Origin: Streptomyces sp. PT12
GTDB lineage: Bacteria > Actinomycetota > Actinomycetes > Streptomycetales > Streptomycetaceae
Assembly (NCBI RefSeq): GCF_003311645.1
Contig: NZ_QEST01000014.1
Span: forward strand, 186,001-250,000
Length of the DNA: 64,000 nt
Reading direction: 5' to 3'
The notes under the pieces are model-generated. The model did not search any database. It saw only the letters and a list, made by a program, of their open reading frames with translations, and was not told the origin of the DNA. The position numbers and the translations under genes were made by a program. Shown here piece after piece: positions 57,140-64,000 of the stretch (the first letter of the stretch is position 1; every line of letters starts with the position of its first letter).

Positions 57140-57529
57140 TCAGGCCGCCTGGCGCATCCCCGCGGAGGCCACCACGGCGTGCGAGAAGGGCTGGAGCCGC
57201 CAGTCCAGGCTCTCCGGCAGGGCCACGAGCGCCGTGGTGTCCCCACCGGAGGGCGCGTCGGGGGCCACGGCGGCCCCTTCGCCCGGCACGGCCAGCCCTG
57301 AGCCGGGGCACAGGGTCAGCCCGAACGGGTTCCACGGGGTCGGGCAGAGCGCGTGCTCCGGGATCTGCCCGCCCGAGCCGACGAGCGCGATCGGGCGCGC
57401 GCAGTCCGAGCACACGACCCTGACCGGGTCCGCGTCGCCCTCGTCGTCGGCGGGATCGGCGATCTCGATGTCGAACTCCGCGGCGAAGGCGTTGGGTTCG
57501 GCACGCTTGAGTGGCTTCGCAGTGCGCAT
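57140..57529 (-). CDS. Small Cys-containing protein of unknown function
   Basis: The 129-residue acidic protein has CSDC followed by two later Cys (HALCPTPW and TLCPGSG), suggesting a metal or zinc-ribbon site, and no membrane helix. GGGGG lies before ATG 57529; an alternative ATG is 57535. A counterpart is known to me in other streptomycetes, but no role. It ends 29 bp from the acyl-CoA dehydrogenase stop, convergently, and is divergent from the Lrp gene. Confidence 0.7.
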   Translation of the reverse strand: MRTAKPLKRAEPNAFAAEFDIEIADPADDEGDADPVRVVCSDCARPIALVGSGGQIPEHALCPTPWNPFGLTLCPGSGLAVPGEGAAVAPDAPSGGDTTALVALPESLDWRLQPFSHAVVASAGMRQAA

Positions 57530-57714
57530 GAGCATCCCCCTTGGACGGCACAAAGGCGTTGGCCACAGCAAGCAATGCCCGCGGCGATCAGCGAATAATC
57601 GTGAAGGGGAAACGGACGCGGACACGTGTTTGTGTCGTTCGTCACATAAGCATTGCCGGGGCGTGCGCTGTCCCCTCCGCGCCGGTGGGCGCGCCGTGGC
57701 GCCGCCGTTCCGGG

Positions 57715-57731
57715 TAGGTTACGGAGGCGTG
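57715..57731 (+). promoter_or_regulatory. -10 box consistent with a leaderless Lrp transcript
   Basis: TAGGTT at 57715-57720 lies 8 bp before the GTG at 57729. The GGAGG at 57723-57727 is too close to the GTG to act as its ribosome site. This spacing is what a leaderless mRNA would show. Confidence 0.4.
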
Positions 57732-58169
57732 GAGGAATTGGACCGGCGCATCGTGGAACTGCTCGTCACGGACGGGCGGATGAGCTACACCGACCTGGGC
57801 AGGGCCACCGGCCTTTCCACGTCGGCGGTGCACCAGCGCGTACGCCGCCTCGAACAGCGCGGCATCATCAGGGGATACGCCGCGATCGTCGCGCCCGAGG
57901 CGGTGGGGCTGCCGTTGACCGCGTTCATCTCCGTCAAGCCGTTCGACCCCAGCGCCCCCGACGACATCGCCGACCGGCTCGCGGACGTTCCCGAGATCGA
58001 GGCATGCCACAGCGTGGCAGGGGACGAGAACTACATCCTCAAGGTCCGCGTCGCCACCCCCGCCGAGCTCGAGCACCTGCTCAGCCGCATCAGGAGCCTG
58101 GCCGGGGTCTCCACCCGCACCACCGTCGTGCTCTCCACGCCGTACGAGGCCAGGCCGCCCCGGATCTAA
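57729..58169 (+). CDS. Lrp/AsnC family transcriptional regulator
   Basis: The 146-residue protein has the N-terminal HTH (LDRRIVELLVTDGRMSYTDLGRATGLSTSAVHQRVRRLEQRG) and the RAM ligand domain (HSVAGDENYILKVRVAT). Such proteins sense amino acids. The GTG at 57729 gives the usual EELDRRIVE start and may be leaderless. The amidohydrolase gene follows 30 bp downstream and could be a co-transcribed partner. Confidence 0.92.
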   Translation: MEELDRRIVELLVTDGRMSYTDLGRATGLSTSAVHQRVRRLEQRGIIRGYAAIVAPEAVGLPLTAFISVKPFDPSAPDDIADRLADVPEIEACHSVAGDENYILKVRVATPAELEHLLSRIRSLAGVSTRTTVVLSTPYEARPPRI

Positions 58170-58199
58170 GCGGCGGCGCGGGCGCGCCAGGATGGGGCC

Positions 58200-59870
58200 A
58201 TGACCGCACGCACCACCCCCGGCGAACGAGCCCCGGACGAACGAGCCCCCGGCGAGCCGCCCCGCACCGTCCTGCTGCGCCGCGGCGAGGTCCACAGCCC
58301 CGCCGACCCGTTCGCCACCGCCATGGCCGTCACCGGCGACCGCGTCGCCTGGGTCGGCTCCGAGTCGGCTGCCGACGCGCTCGCCGCGTCGGCCGACGAG
58401 GTCGTCGACCTCGAAGGCGCCCTTGTCACCCCCGCGTTCACGGACGCGCATGTGCACATCACCGCAACGGGCCTTGCGCTGACGGGACTCGACCTCGCGG
58501 GCGCCCGTTCGGCGGCCGACGCCCTCGCCCGCGTCGCCGCCCACACCGCGCCGCTCCCCGTCGGCGCCACCGTCATCGGGCACGGCTGGGACACCACCGA
58601 GTGGCCCGGGGCGCACCCGCCCACCCGGGCCGGGCTCGACGCCGCCGCGGGCGGCCGCCCCGTCTACCTCGCGCGCGTCGACGCCCACTCCGCGCTGGCC
58701 ACCACGGCCCTGCTCGACCTCGTCCCCGGCGTCGCCGACCTGCCCGGATTCCACCCCGACGGGCCGCTCACGGGCGACGCCCACCACGCCGTCAGGCACG
58801 CGGCCGACGCCGCCCTCACCCCCGCCCAGCGGGCCGCCGCCCAGCGCGCCGCGCTCGCCCGCGCCGCCTCGCTCGGCATCGGCTCACTCCACGAGTGCGC
58901 GGGGCCCGACATCTCAAGCGAGGACGACCTCACCGCGCTGCTCACGCTGGCCGCCGACGAGCCGGGCCCGCGCGTCTTCGGCTACTGGGGCGAACTCGTC
59001 ACCACCGCGAAGGAGGCGCGGCGCGTTCGCGAGCTCGGCGCGGTCGGCGCCGGGGGCGACCTCTTCGTCGACGGCTCGCTCGGCTCCCGCACCGCCCACC
59101 TGCACAGGCCCTACCTCGGCGGCGACGACACCGGCGTCGCCCACCTGAGCGCGGACGACGTCGCCGCGCACGTCGCCGCGTGCACCGAGGCCGGGCTCCA
59201 GGCCGGGTTCCACGCCATCGGCGACGCCGCGCTGACCGCCGTCACCGACGGCTTCGCCGCCGCGGCGCGACGGCTCGGCGCCGACCGCGTGCGCGCCCAG
59301 CGCCACCGCGTCGAACACGCCGAGCTGCTCGCCCCCAACACCATCGCCGCCTTCGCCGCCTTCGGCCTGACCGCGTCCGTGCAGCCCATGTTCGACGCCG
59401 CGTGGGGCGGCCCCGACGGCATGTACGCGCGGCGGCTCGGCGCCGAACGGGCCAGGGCGCTCAACCCGTTCGCCGCCCTCCTGCGCGCCGGCGTCCCGCT
59501 GGCCTTCGGCTCCGACGCGCCCGTCACCCCGCTCGGGCCCTGGGAGGCGCTGCGGGCGGCGGCGTTCCACCGCACCGCCGAGCACCGGGTCTCCGTGCGC
59601 GCCGCCTTCACCGCCCACACCCGCGGCGGCTGGCGCGCCGTAGGGCGCGACGATGCGGGCGCGCTCGTCCCCGGCGCCCCGGCCGACTACGCCGTGTGGC
59701 GCGCCGGGGCGCTGGTCGTCCAGGCGCCCGACGACCGCGTCGCCCGCTGGTCCACCGACCCTCGCTCGGGCACCCCAGGGCTGCCCGACCTCACCCCTGG
59801 CGCCCCGCTCCCCACGTGCCTGCGCACGGTGGTCGCCGGTCGTACGGTGTACGACCGGCTGAACGAGTGA
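58200..59870 (+). CDS. Amidohydrolase (YtcJ-like, amidohydrolase_3 family)
   Basis: The 556-residue enzyme shows metal-binding FTDAHVHITATG, the HGWDTTEWPG segment, HECAGPDI, HAIGDAA, RHRVEHAELL and FGSDAPVTPL, the last two being family hallmarks. It hydrolyses an amide or related bond of unknown substrate. ATG 58200 is the first start; the first 20 residues are low complexity. It lies just after an Lrp regulator. Confidence 0.9.
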   Translation: MTARTTPGERAPDERAPGEPPRTVLLRRGEVHSPADPFATAMAVTGDRVAWVGSESAADALAASADEVVDLEGALVTPAFTDAHVHITATGLALTGLDLAGARSAADALARVAAHTAPLPVGATVIGHGWDTTEWPGAHPPTRAGLDAAAGGRPVYLARVDAHSALATTALLDLVPGVADLPGFHPDGPLTGDAHHAVRHAADAALTPAQRAAAQRAALARAASLGIGSLHECAGPDISSEDDLTALLTLAADEPGPRVFGYWGELVTTAKEARRVRELGAVGAGGDLFVDGSLGSRTAHLHRPYLGGDDTGVAHLSADDVAAHVAACTEAGLQAGFHAIGDAALTAVTDGFAAAARRLGADRVRAQRHRVEHAELLAPNTIAAFAAFGLTASVQPMFDAAWGGPDGMYARRLGAERARALNPFAALLRAGVPLAFGSDAPVTPLGPWEALRAAAFHRTAEHRVSVRAAFTAHTRGGWRAVGRDDAGALVPGAPADYAVWRAGALVVQAPDDRVARWSTDPRSGTPGLPDLTPGAPLPTCLRTVVAGRTVYDRLNE

Positions 59871-59979
59871 TTGCCCCGCGGGCCATACCGCCGAACGATG
59901 TGCGCTCAGCCTGTCGAACGAGCGGCCCCGCGCGGCACTGACCTGGTCTTTTGGCGGAAAGAGGCAGGTCAGACAACTG

Positions 59980-60010
59980 TTGACAGCCGCCCGCCGTCGA
60001 AGGGTAGGTT
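59980..60010 (+). promoter_or_regulatory. Probable promoter of lnt-ppm1-fxsA
   Basis: TTGACA (59980-59985) and TAGGTT (60005-60010) are near-consensus boxes with a 19-bp spacer, slightly long. The start site would lie about 335 bases before lnt, leaving a long leader. Confidence 0.4.
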
Positions 60011-60351
60011 CGGCCGGGTCCACCACAGGACGTCCGGCCGGCGCTCCTCCGCGCAGTCGTCGAACGCCACTGGGCCAGAGGGCGGGGTGCCACGACCCCG
60101 GCATTCCGCCAGCGGGAGCCAGGTCCAGTGGCCTGCGGCACGGGGGCGGAAGCATCGCCCGGTCGGCGGGTGCGACCCGGGGCGGGGCCCGGACGCTCAG
60201 TAGACAACGGCTTCGGTCGACCCGCAGCCAGCGGGTCCCGGGTCGGACCGAAGGGCTCCGGGTCCCGATCCGCAGCCCCCGCGTCGCCGCTCCGCGCCCG
60301 CCACGAGGTACGGTCGTTCATCATCGCCCGCTCAGCAGAGAGGCCACGACC
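60011..60351. other. Long leader region of lnt
   Basis: About 340 bases between the likely promoter and lnt show no coding-like frame. GACCCGC-n5-GCGGGTC (60219-60237) is a small hairpin, followed by more GGGTC/GACCC elements. No riboswitch class is recognised. Confidence 0.4.
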
Positions 60352-62127
60352 GTGCCATCGGGCCCCGAGACGACCACGGCAAGCGACACCGATGACGTGC
60401 GCCCTGGCGAGCCCACACCGGACGCCGCCCCGGTGACCGAGGTGCCCGCCGCGGCGCCCCTGCCCCCTGCCGAGCCCGCCCCCGCCGAGCCCGCCCTTGC
60501 CGAGCCCGCCCGGGCCGCCCGCCGCCCTGGCCGCCTGCGCAGGACCGCCGCGGCCGCCCGCGCGACCTGGCCGCGGGCCCTGGCCGCCGCGGTCGCGGGC
60601 CTCGCGCTCGCCGTCGCGTTCCCTCCTTACGACATCTGGCCGCTCTCCCTCGTCGCGGTCGCGGTGCTCTCGGTCCTCACCCACGGCGTAACGGCCAAGC
60701 GGGGCGCGTGGTTCGGCTTCGCGCTCGGGCTGCCGTTCTTCGTCGTCCTGCTCAAGTGGCTCCATGTCATCGGCTGGGACGCGGTCGTCGGCCTCTCGCT
60801 GGTCGAGGCGCTGTTCTTCGTGCCGATGGGCGCCGGGCTCGCCGTCACCTCCCGGCTGCCTGCCGCCCCGCTGTGGGCCGCGTGCCTGTGGGTCGCCCAG
60901 GAGTGGGCCAGGGACCGGGTGCCGTTCGGCGGGTTCCCCTGGGGCCGCCTCGCGTTCGCCAACACCGACACCCCCTACACGCCGCTCGCCGCGCTCGGCG
61001 GGGCGCCGCTCGTCACGTTCGCCGTCGCGCTGACCGGCGCGCTGCTGGCCTGGGCCGCGCTGCGGCTGTGGCCGCTCCTGCGCGCTCGGCCCGTGGCGCT
61101 GCCCCGCGCCGTCGCCGCGCCGCTGGCCGGGGCCCTCGGCCTGGCCGCCGCGGTCACCGCCGCCGGGTACGCCGTCCCGGTGCGCACCGACGCGGACGAC
61201 ACGGTCTCCATCGCGGTCGTGCAGGGCAACGTGCAGCAGGCGGGCATGGACTTCCTCGGCCGCCCGATGATGATCCTCAACAACCACGTCGAGGCGACCC
61301 TCGAGCTCGCCGACGACATCGACGCGGGCCGCGCCGAGCGCCCCGACCTGGTGATCTGGCCGGAGAACGCCTCGGACCTCGACCCCTACACCGAGCCCGA
61401 GGCCTACGCGGTCATCGACAGGGCGGCCAAGGCGGTCGGCGTCCCCATCCTGGTCGGCGCCCTCGTGGACCACCCCACCAGGGAGGGCTACGTCGAGAAC
61501 CAGGGCATCGTCTGGGACCCCGAGACCGGCCCTGGCGACTCGTACACCAAGCAGCACCCCGTGCCGTTCGGCGAGTACGTCCCGTTCCGCGAGCAGCTGA
61601 GCACGGTCATCACCCGGCTCGAACGCGTCCCGCGCGACTTCTACCCCGGCGAGGAGAGCGGTGTCCTCGACGTGGGCCCGGCCAGGCTCGGCGACGTCAT
61701 CTGCTTCGAGGTGGCCTACGACGGCATCGTCCGCGACACCGTCAACGACGGCGCCCGCGCCCTGGTCGTGCAGACCAACAACGCCACCTACGGGCGCACT
61801 GGGCAGCCCGAGCAGCAGCTGGCGATGTCCAAGCTGCGCGCCGTGGAGCACGGGCGGGCCGTCGTCACCGCCGCGACCAGCGGCATCAGCGCCATTGTGG
61901 CGCCCGACGGGACGATCGAGCAGCGCACCGAGGAGTTCACCCAGGACGTGCTGACCGCCGAGCTGCCGCTGCGCGACGACAGGACGCTCTCCGACCGGCT
62001 CGGCGCCGCACCCGAGTGGGCGCTGGCCGCCCTCGGCCTGCTGGCCTGGGCGGGCGTCGGGCTCAGGGACCGCGTCAGGCGGAGGGCGGCGGTCAGTCCC
62101 GCGGGCCGGAGCGAGGAGGCCGGGTGA
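60352..62127 (+). CDS. lnt: Apolipoprotein N-acyltransferase
   Basis: The 591-residue membrane enzyme adds the third acyl chain to lipoproteins. A Pro/Ala-rich cytoplasmic N-terminus of about 65 residues precedes six or so membrane helices and the periplasmic nitrilase domain. The catalytic triad is seen as E338 (IWPENASD), K400 (SYTKQHPVPFGEY) and C451 (DVICFEVAYD). GTG 60352 follows GAGAGG at 60338-60343. The stop overlaps ppm1 (GTGA); in Mycobacterium tuberculosis the two proteins are fused. Confidence 0.93.
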   Translation: MPSGPETTTASDTDDVRPGEPTPDAAPVTEVPAAAPLPPAEPAPAEPALAEPARAARRPGRLRRTAAAARATWPRALAAAVAGLALAVAFPPYDIWPLSLVAVAVLSVLTHGVTAKRGAWFGFALGLPFFVVLLKWLHVIGWDAVVGLSLVEALFFVPMGAGLAVTSRLPAAPLWAACLWVAQEWARDRVPFGGFPWGRLAFANTDTPYTPLAALGGAPLVTFAVALTGALLAWAALRLWPLLRARPVALPRAVAAPLAGALGLAAAVTAAGYAVPVRTDADDTVSIAVVQGNVQQAGMDFLGRPMMILNNHVEATLELADDIDAGRAERPDLVIWPENASDLDPYTEPEAYAVIDRAAKAVGVPILVGALVDHPTREGYVENQGIVWDPETGPGDSYTKQHPVPFGEYVPFREQLSTVITRLERVPRDFYPGEESGVLDVGPARLGDVICFEVAYDGIVRDTVNDGARALVVQTNNATYGRTGQPEQQLAMSKLRAVEHGRAVVTAATSGISAIVAPDGTIEQRTEEFTQDVLTAELPLRDDRTLSDRLGAAPEWALAALGLLAWAGVGLRDRVRRRAAVSPAGRSEEAG

Positions 62128-62891
62128 GCCGGGCGACGCGGCCCGAGCGCCGCCCGCTCGGCCAGGGCCTGGTGATCATCCCCACCTACAACGAGGCCGA
62201 CAACATCGCCCCGCTCATCAAGCGGCTGCGCCTCGCCGTCCCCGCCTGCGACATCCTGGTCGCCGACGACAACAGCCCCGACGGCACCGGCAAGATCGCC
62301 GACGAGATCGCCGATGCCGACGCCCAGGTGCACGTGCTGCACCGCGCGGGCAAGGAGGGCCTGGGCGCCGCCTATGTGGCGGGCTTCCACTGGGGCCTCG
62401 AACGCGGCTACGACGTGCTGATCGAGATGGACGGCGACGGCTCGCACCGCCCCGAGGACCTGCCCAGGCTGCTGACCGCCCTGCGCGACGCCGACCTGGT
62501 GCTCGGCTCCCGCTGGATCCCCGGCGGCCGCATCGTCAACTGGCCCAGGTACCGCGAGCTGATCTCCCGCGGCGGCAGCGCCTACTCCAGGCTGGTGCTC
62601 GGGATGCCGGTCCGCGACGTCACCGGCGGGTTCAGGGCGTTCCGCGGGCATGTCCTCGCGGGCATGGAGCTGGGCGACGTGGTCTCCCAGGGGTACTGCT
62701 TCCAGGTGGACCTGCTGCACCGCACCCTCGCGGCCGGGCACCGGGTGGCCGAGGTGCCGATCACGTTCGTGGAGCGCGAGCACGGCGACAGCAAGATGAA
62801 CCGCGACATCGTCGTGGAGGCGCTGTGGCGGGTGACCGCGTGGGGACTCGCCGCCCGGTTCGGGAAATCCGGCCGCTCCAGGCACACTTGA
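62124..62891 (+). CDS. ppm1: Polyprenol monophosphomannose synthase
   Basis: The 255-residue GT2 glycosyltransferase transfers mannose from GDP-mannose to polyprenyl phosphate for protein O-mannosylation and glycolipids. LVIIPTYNEADNI, the DDNSPDGTG motif, MDGDGSH as DXD site and SKMNRDIVVEALWR at the C-terminus are typical. No membrane helix is present, so it probably relies on Lnt for membrane association. GTG 62124 overlaps the lnt stop. Confidence 0.95.
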   Translation: MSRATRPERRPLGQGLVIIPTYNEADNIAPLIKRLRLAVPACDILVADDNSPDGTGKIADEIADADAQVHVLHRAGKEGLGAAYVAGFHWGLERGYDVLIEMDGDGSHRPEDLPRLLTALRDADLVLGSRWIPGGRIVNWPRYRELISRGGSAYSRLVLGMPVRDVTGGFRAFRGHVLAGMELGDVVSQGYCFQVDLLHRTLAAGHRVAEVPITFVEREHGDSKMNRDIVVEALWRVTAWGLAARFGKSGRSRHT

Positions 62892-62894
62892 TCC

Positions 62895-63509
62895 ATGACG
62901 ACCGGGCAACCGACCCCCTACCGCAGACGCAGGCCGAGGCGGGGGACGCGCGCGCTGCTGCCGCTGGTGCTCGCGGCCTGGGCGCTGCTTGAGATCTGGC
63001 TCTATCTGGTGGTCGGCGACGCGACCAACGGGTGGCTCGTGCTGCTGCTCCTGGTGGCGGCGTTCCTGCTGGGAGCCCTCGTCATCAAGCAGGCGGGGCG
63101 CCGCGCCTGGCGGCGCCTCGCCCAGACCCTGAACACCGGCACCCCACCGGGCGACGACCGCGCCACCCGCGGCGGGAACGGCCTGGCGATGCTCGGCGGG
63201 CTCCTGCTGATGGCGCCTGGCCTGATCTCCGACACGCTCGGGCTGCTGTGTGTCTTCCCGCCCACGGCCGCGCTGATCCGCGGCGCCGGGCTGCGCTATC
63301 TGAGGCGGGGCGCGGGTCCCGTGGGGGTGGCGTTCGAGGAAGCAAGGGCCGCGCGGGACCAGGCGCGGATGCGGCGCCCCGACGGCAAGGTCGTGCCGGG
63401 CGAGGTCATCCGCGAGGACGACGACGCGCACGGCGAGGGCCGCGGGGACCGCGGCGAGGGGGAGCCAGGGGACGGGGAGCCGGGGGGCGCGCCCCCTGAG
63501 CGACGCTGA
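62895..63509 (+). CDS. fxsA: FxsA family membrane protein
   Basis: The 204-residue protein has three or four membrane segments (LPLVLAAWALLEIWLYLVV, GWLVLLLLVAAFLLGALVI, GGLLLMAPGLISDTLGLLCVF) with the ALLEIWLYLVVG and APGLISDTLG signatures of FxsA, whose E. coli relative suppresses F-exclusion of phage T7. The C-terminus is a long hydrophilic Glu/Gly-rich tail. It starts three bases after the ppm1 stop. Confidence 0.92.
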   Translation: MTTGQPTPYRRRRPRRGTRALLPLVLAAWALLEIWLYLVVGDATNGWLVLLLLVAAFLLGALVIKQAGRRAWRRLAQTLNTGTPPGDDRATRGGNGLAMLGGLLLMAPGLISDTLGLLCVFPPTAALIRGAGLRYLRRGAGPVGVAFEEARAARDQARMRRPDGKVVPGEVIREDDDAHGEGRGDRGEGEPGDGEPGGAPPERR

Positions 63510-63510
63510 G

Positions 63511-63549
63511 GCCCCCGCGCGCCGGTGGCGTTCCGGCGTGCGCGGGGGC
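63511..63549 (+). terminator. Terminator after fxsA
   Basis: GCCCCCGCGCGCCGG (63511-63525) pairs with CCGGCGTGCGCGGGGGC (63533-63549), a stem of about 15 bp with a small bulge and a 7-base loop, starting just after the fxsA stop. Confidence 0.75.
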
Positions 63550-63571
63550 GCGGGTGTGCGGGCATACAAAC

Positions 63572-63601
63572 GGGCTGGGTCACTTACGGGTGACCCAGCC
63601 C
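63572..63601. terminator. Bidirectional terminator between fxsA and rbpA
   Basis: GGGCTGGGTCAC (63572-63583) and GTGACCCAGCCC (63590-63601) form a perfect 12-bp stem with a 6-base loop, 28 bp from the rbpA stop. It probably ends the rbpA transcript. Confidence 0.82.
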
Positions 63602-63629
63602 TCGCTGTCGGGACGCCTGAGTCGGCGTC

Positions 63630-64000
63630 CTAAGCCGTCTTGCGGCTGTCCCGGGGGTGCACCGCGATGTTCATCGCTCCGGAACGCAACACCGCCAGCC
63701 GCTCGGCCAGCACCTCCTCCAGCTCCTCGCGGGTACGGCGCTCCATCAGCATGTCCCAATGCGTCCGGGCGGGCTTGCCCTTCTTCTCCTCGGGCCCCTC
63801 GCCGTCCACCAGCAGGGCTTGGGCGCCGCATACCTTGCATTCCCACTCCGGCGGGATCTCGGCCTCCACCGAGAACGGCATCTCGAACCGATGGCCGTTC
63901 TGGCATGCGTACTCCACCGCCTGACGCGGCGCGAGGTCAATGCCGCGGTCCGTCTCGTAGCTGGTCACCACGAGCCGCGTGCCGCGTAGAGCTCGCTCAC
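63630..64000 (-). CDS. rbpA: RNA polymerase-binding protein RbpA (start just outside window)
   Basis: The visible minus-strand frame ends at stop 63630 and is open to the window edge, reading SERALRGTRLVVTSYETDRG at its N-terminus. RbpA normally starts MSERALRG, so only the initiator codon and one base are missing; full length is about 124 residues. The core has CQNGHRF and CKVCGA in the zinc-binding-type domain and the sigma-interaction domain THWDMLMERRTREELEEVL. RbpA binds RNA polymerase with group 1/2 sigma factors and stabilises open complexes. Confidence 0.95.
   Translation of the reverse strand, partial: ERALRGTRLVVTSYETDRGIDLAPRQAVEYACQNGHRFEMPFSVEAEIPPEWECKVCGAQALLVDGEGPEEKKGKPARTHWDMLMERRTREELEEVLAERLAVLRSGAMNIAVHPRDSRKTA

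Noticed and set aside
59791-61851. Long antisense open frame over lnt (686 codons)
   Set aside because: Composition is Gly/Arg/Val/Asp-rich shadow sequence, and the sense strand has the intact Lnt triad.

Overview
The window reads as a 64-kb stretch of a chromosome core from a high-GC actinomycete, almost certainly Streptomyces or a very close relative. The evidence is BldD, the actinobacterial sIHF nucleoid protein, RbpA next to FxsA, GuaB1, a helicase-motif-less PriA, a secreted Streptomyces-type phospholipase A2, third codon positions that are nearly all G or C, many GTG starts, and a gene order (rpsD-alaS-aro-efp-bldD-pyr-gmk-metK-fmt-rib-hisEG-rbpA) that matches what I know of streptomycete cores. 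No insertion sequence, integrase, prophage, CRISPR array, tRNA or rRNA was seen.

Layout. 1-4.2 kb: a partial DUF2470 gene and rpsD diverge around an iron box; a large NB-ARC/TPR regulator runs back towards rpsD; two small envelope-type proteins (DUF948, DUF6167) lead into alaS. 4.2-13.3 kb: alaS-ruvX-mltG-aroE-aroC-aroK-aroB-aroQ, mostly with 1-4 bp stop/start overlaps, couples translation, Holliday-junction/rRNA processing, peptidoglycan chain termination and the shikimate pathway. 13.4-17.0 kb: a P-loop kinase, an M24 peptidase homologue with eroded metal ligands, efp and nusB, facing bldD across a strong terminator. 17.2-27.3 kb: the complete pyrimidine operon pyrR-pyrB-pyrC-(membrane protein)-carA-carB-pyrD-pyrF, preceded by a PyrR-binding RNA loop next to the ribosome binding site. 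27.5-37.7 kb: sIHF, gmk, rpoZ, coaBC, metK, priA, an HTH protein, fmt, rsmB and rpe.

37.8-45 kb is the accessory part: a SorC regulator, a 636-bp gap with an XdhC gene remnant and a probable leader ORF, guaB1, a methyltransferase, a secreted phospholipase A2, and a divergent MFS transporter/ROK regulator pair around an inverted-repeat operator. 45.2-51.5 kb: an FMN riboswitch controls ribD-ribE-ribM(pnuC)-ribBA-ribH, followed by hisE-hisG and a PH-domain membrane protein. 51.5-64 kb: an EccA/CbxX-like TPR-AAA protein with a uridine-kinase-like gene, a Tat-exported C39-like peptidase, a coding-like remnant, an acyl-CoA dehydrogenase, a small Cys protein, an Lrp regulator, a YtcJ-like amidohydrolase, then lnt-ppm1-fxsA and rbpA (cut by the window edge).

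I found no clear new defence, secretion or biosynthetic system. The observations most worth following are (i) short tandem repeats expanded at four operon gene junctions, mostly inside the C-terminal codons of the upstream gene, (ii) a 35-codon Cys-containing upstream ORF with its own Shine-Dalgarno overlapping the guaB1 start, (iii) a probable pseudo-peptidase beside efp, (iv) a 98-codon coding-like frame directly after the stop of the C39 peptidase, and (v) decayed gene fragments between the SorC gene and guaB1.
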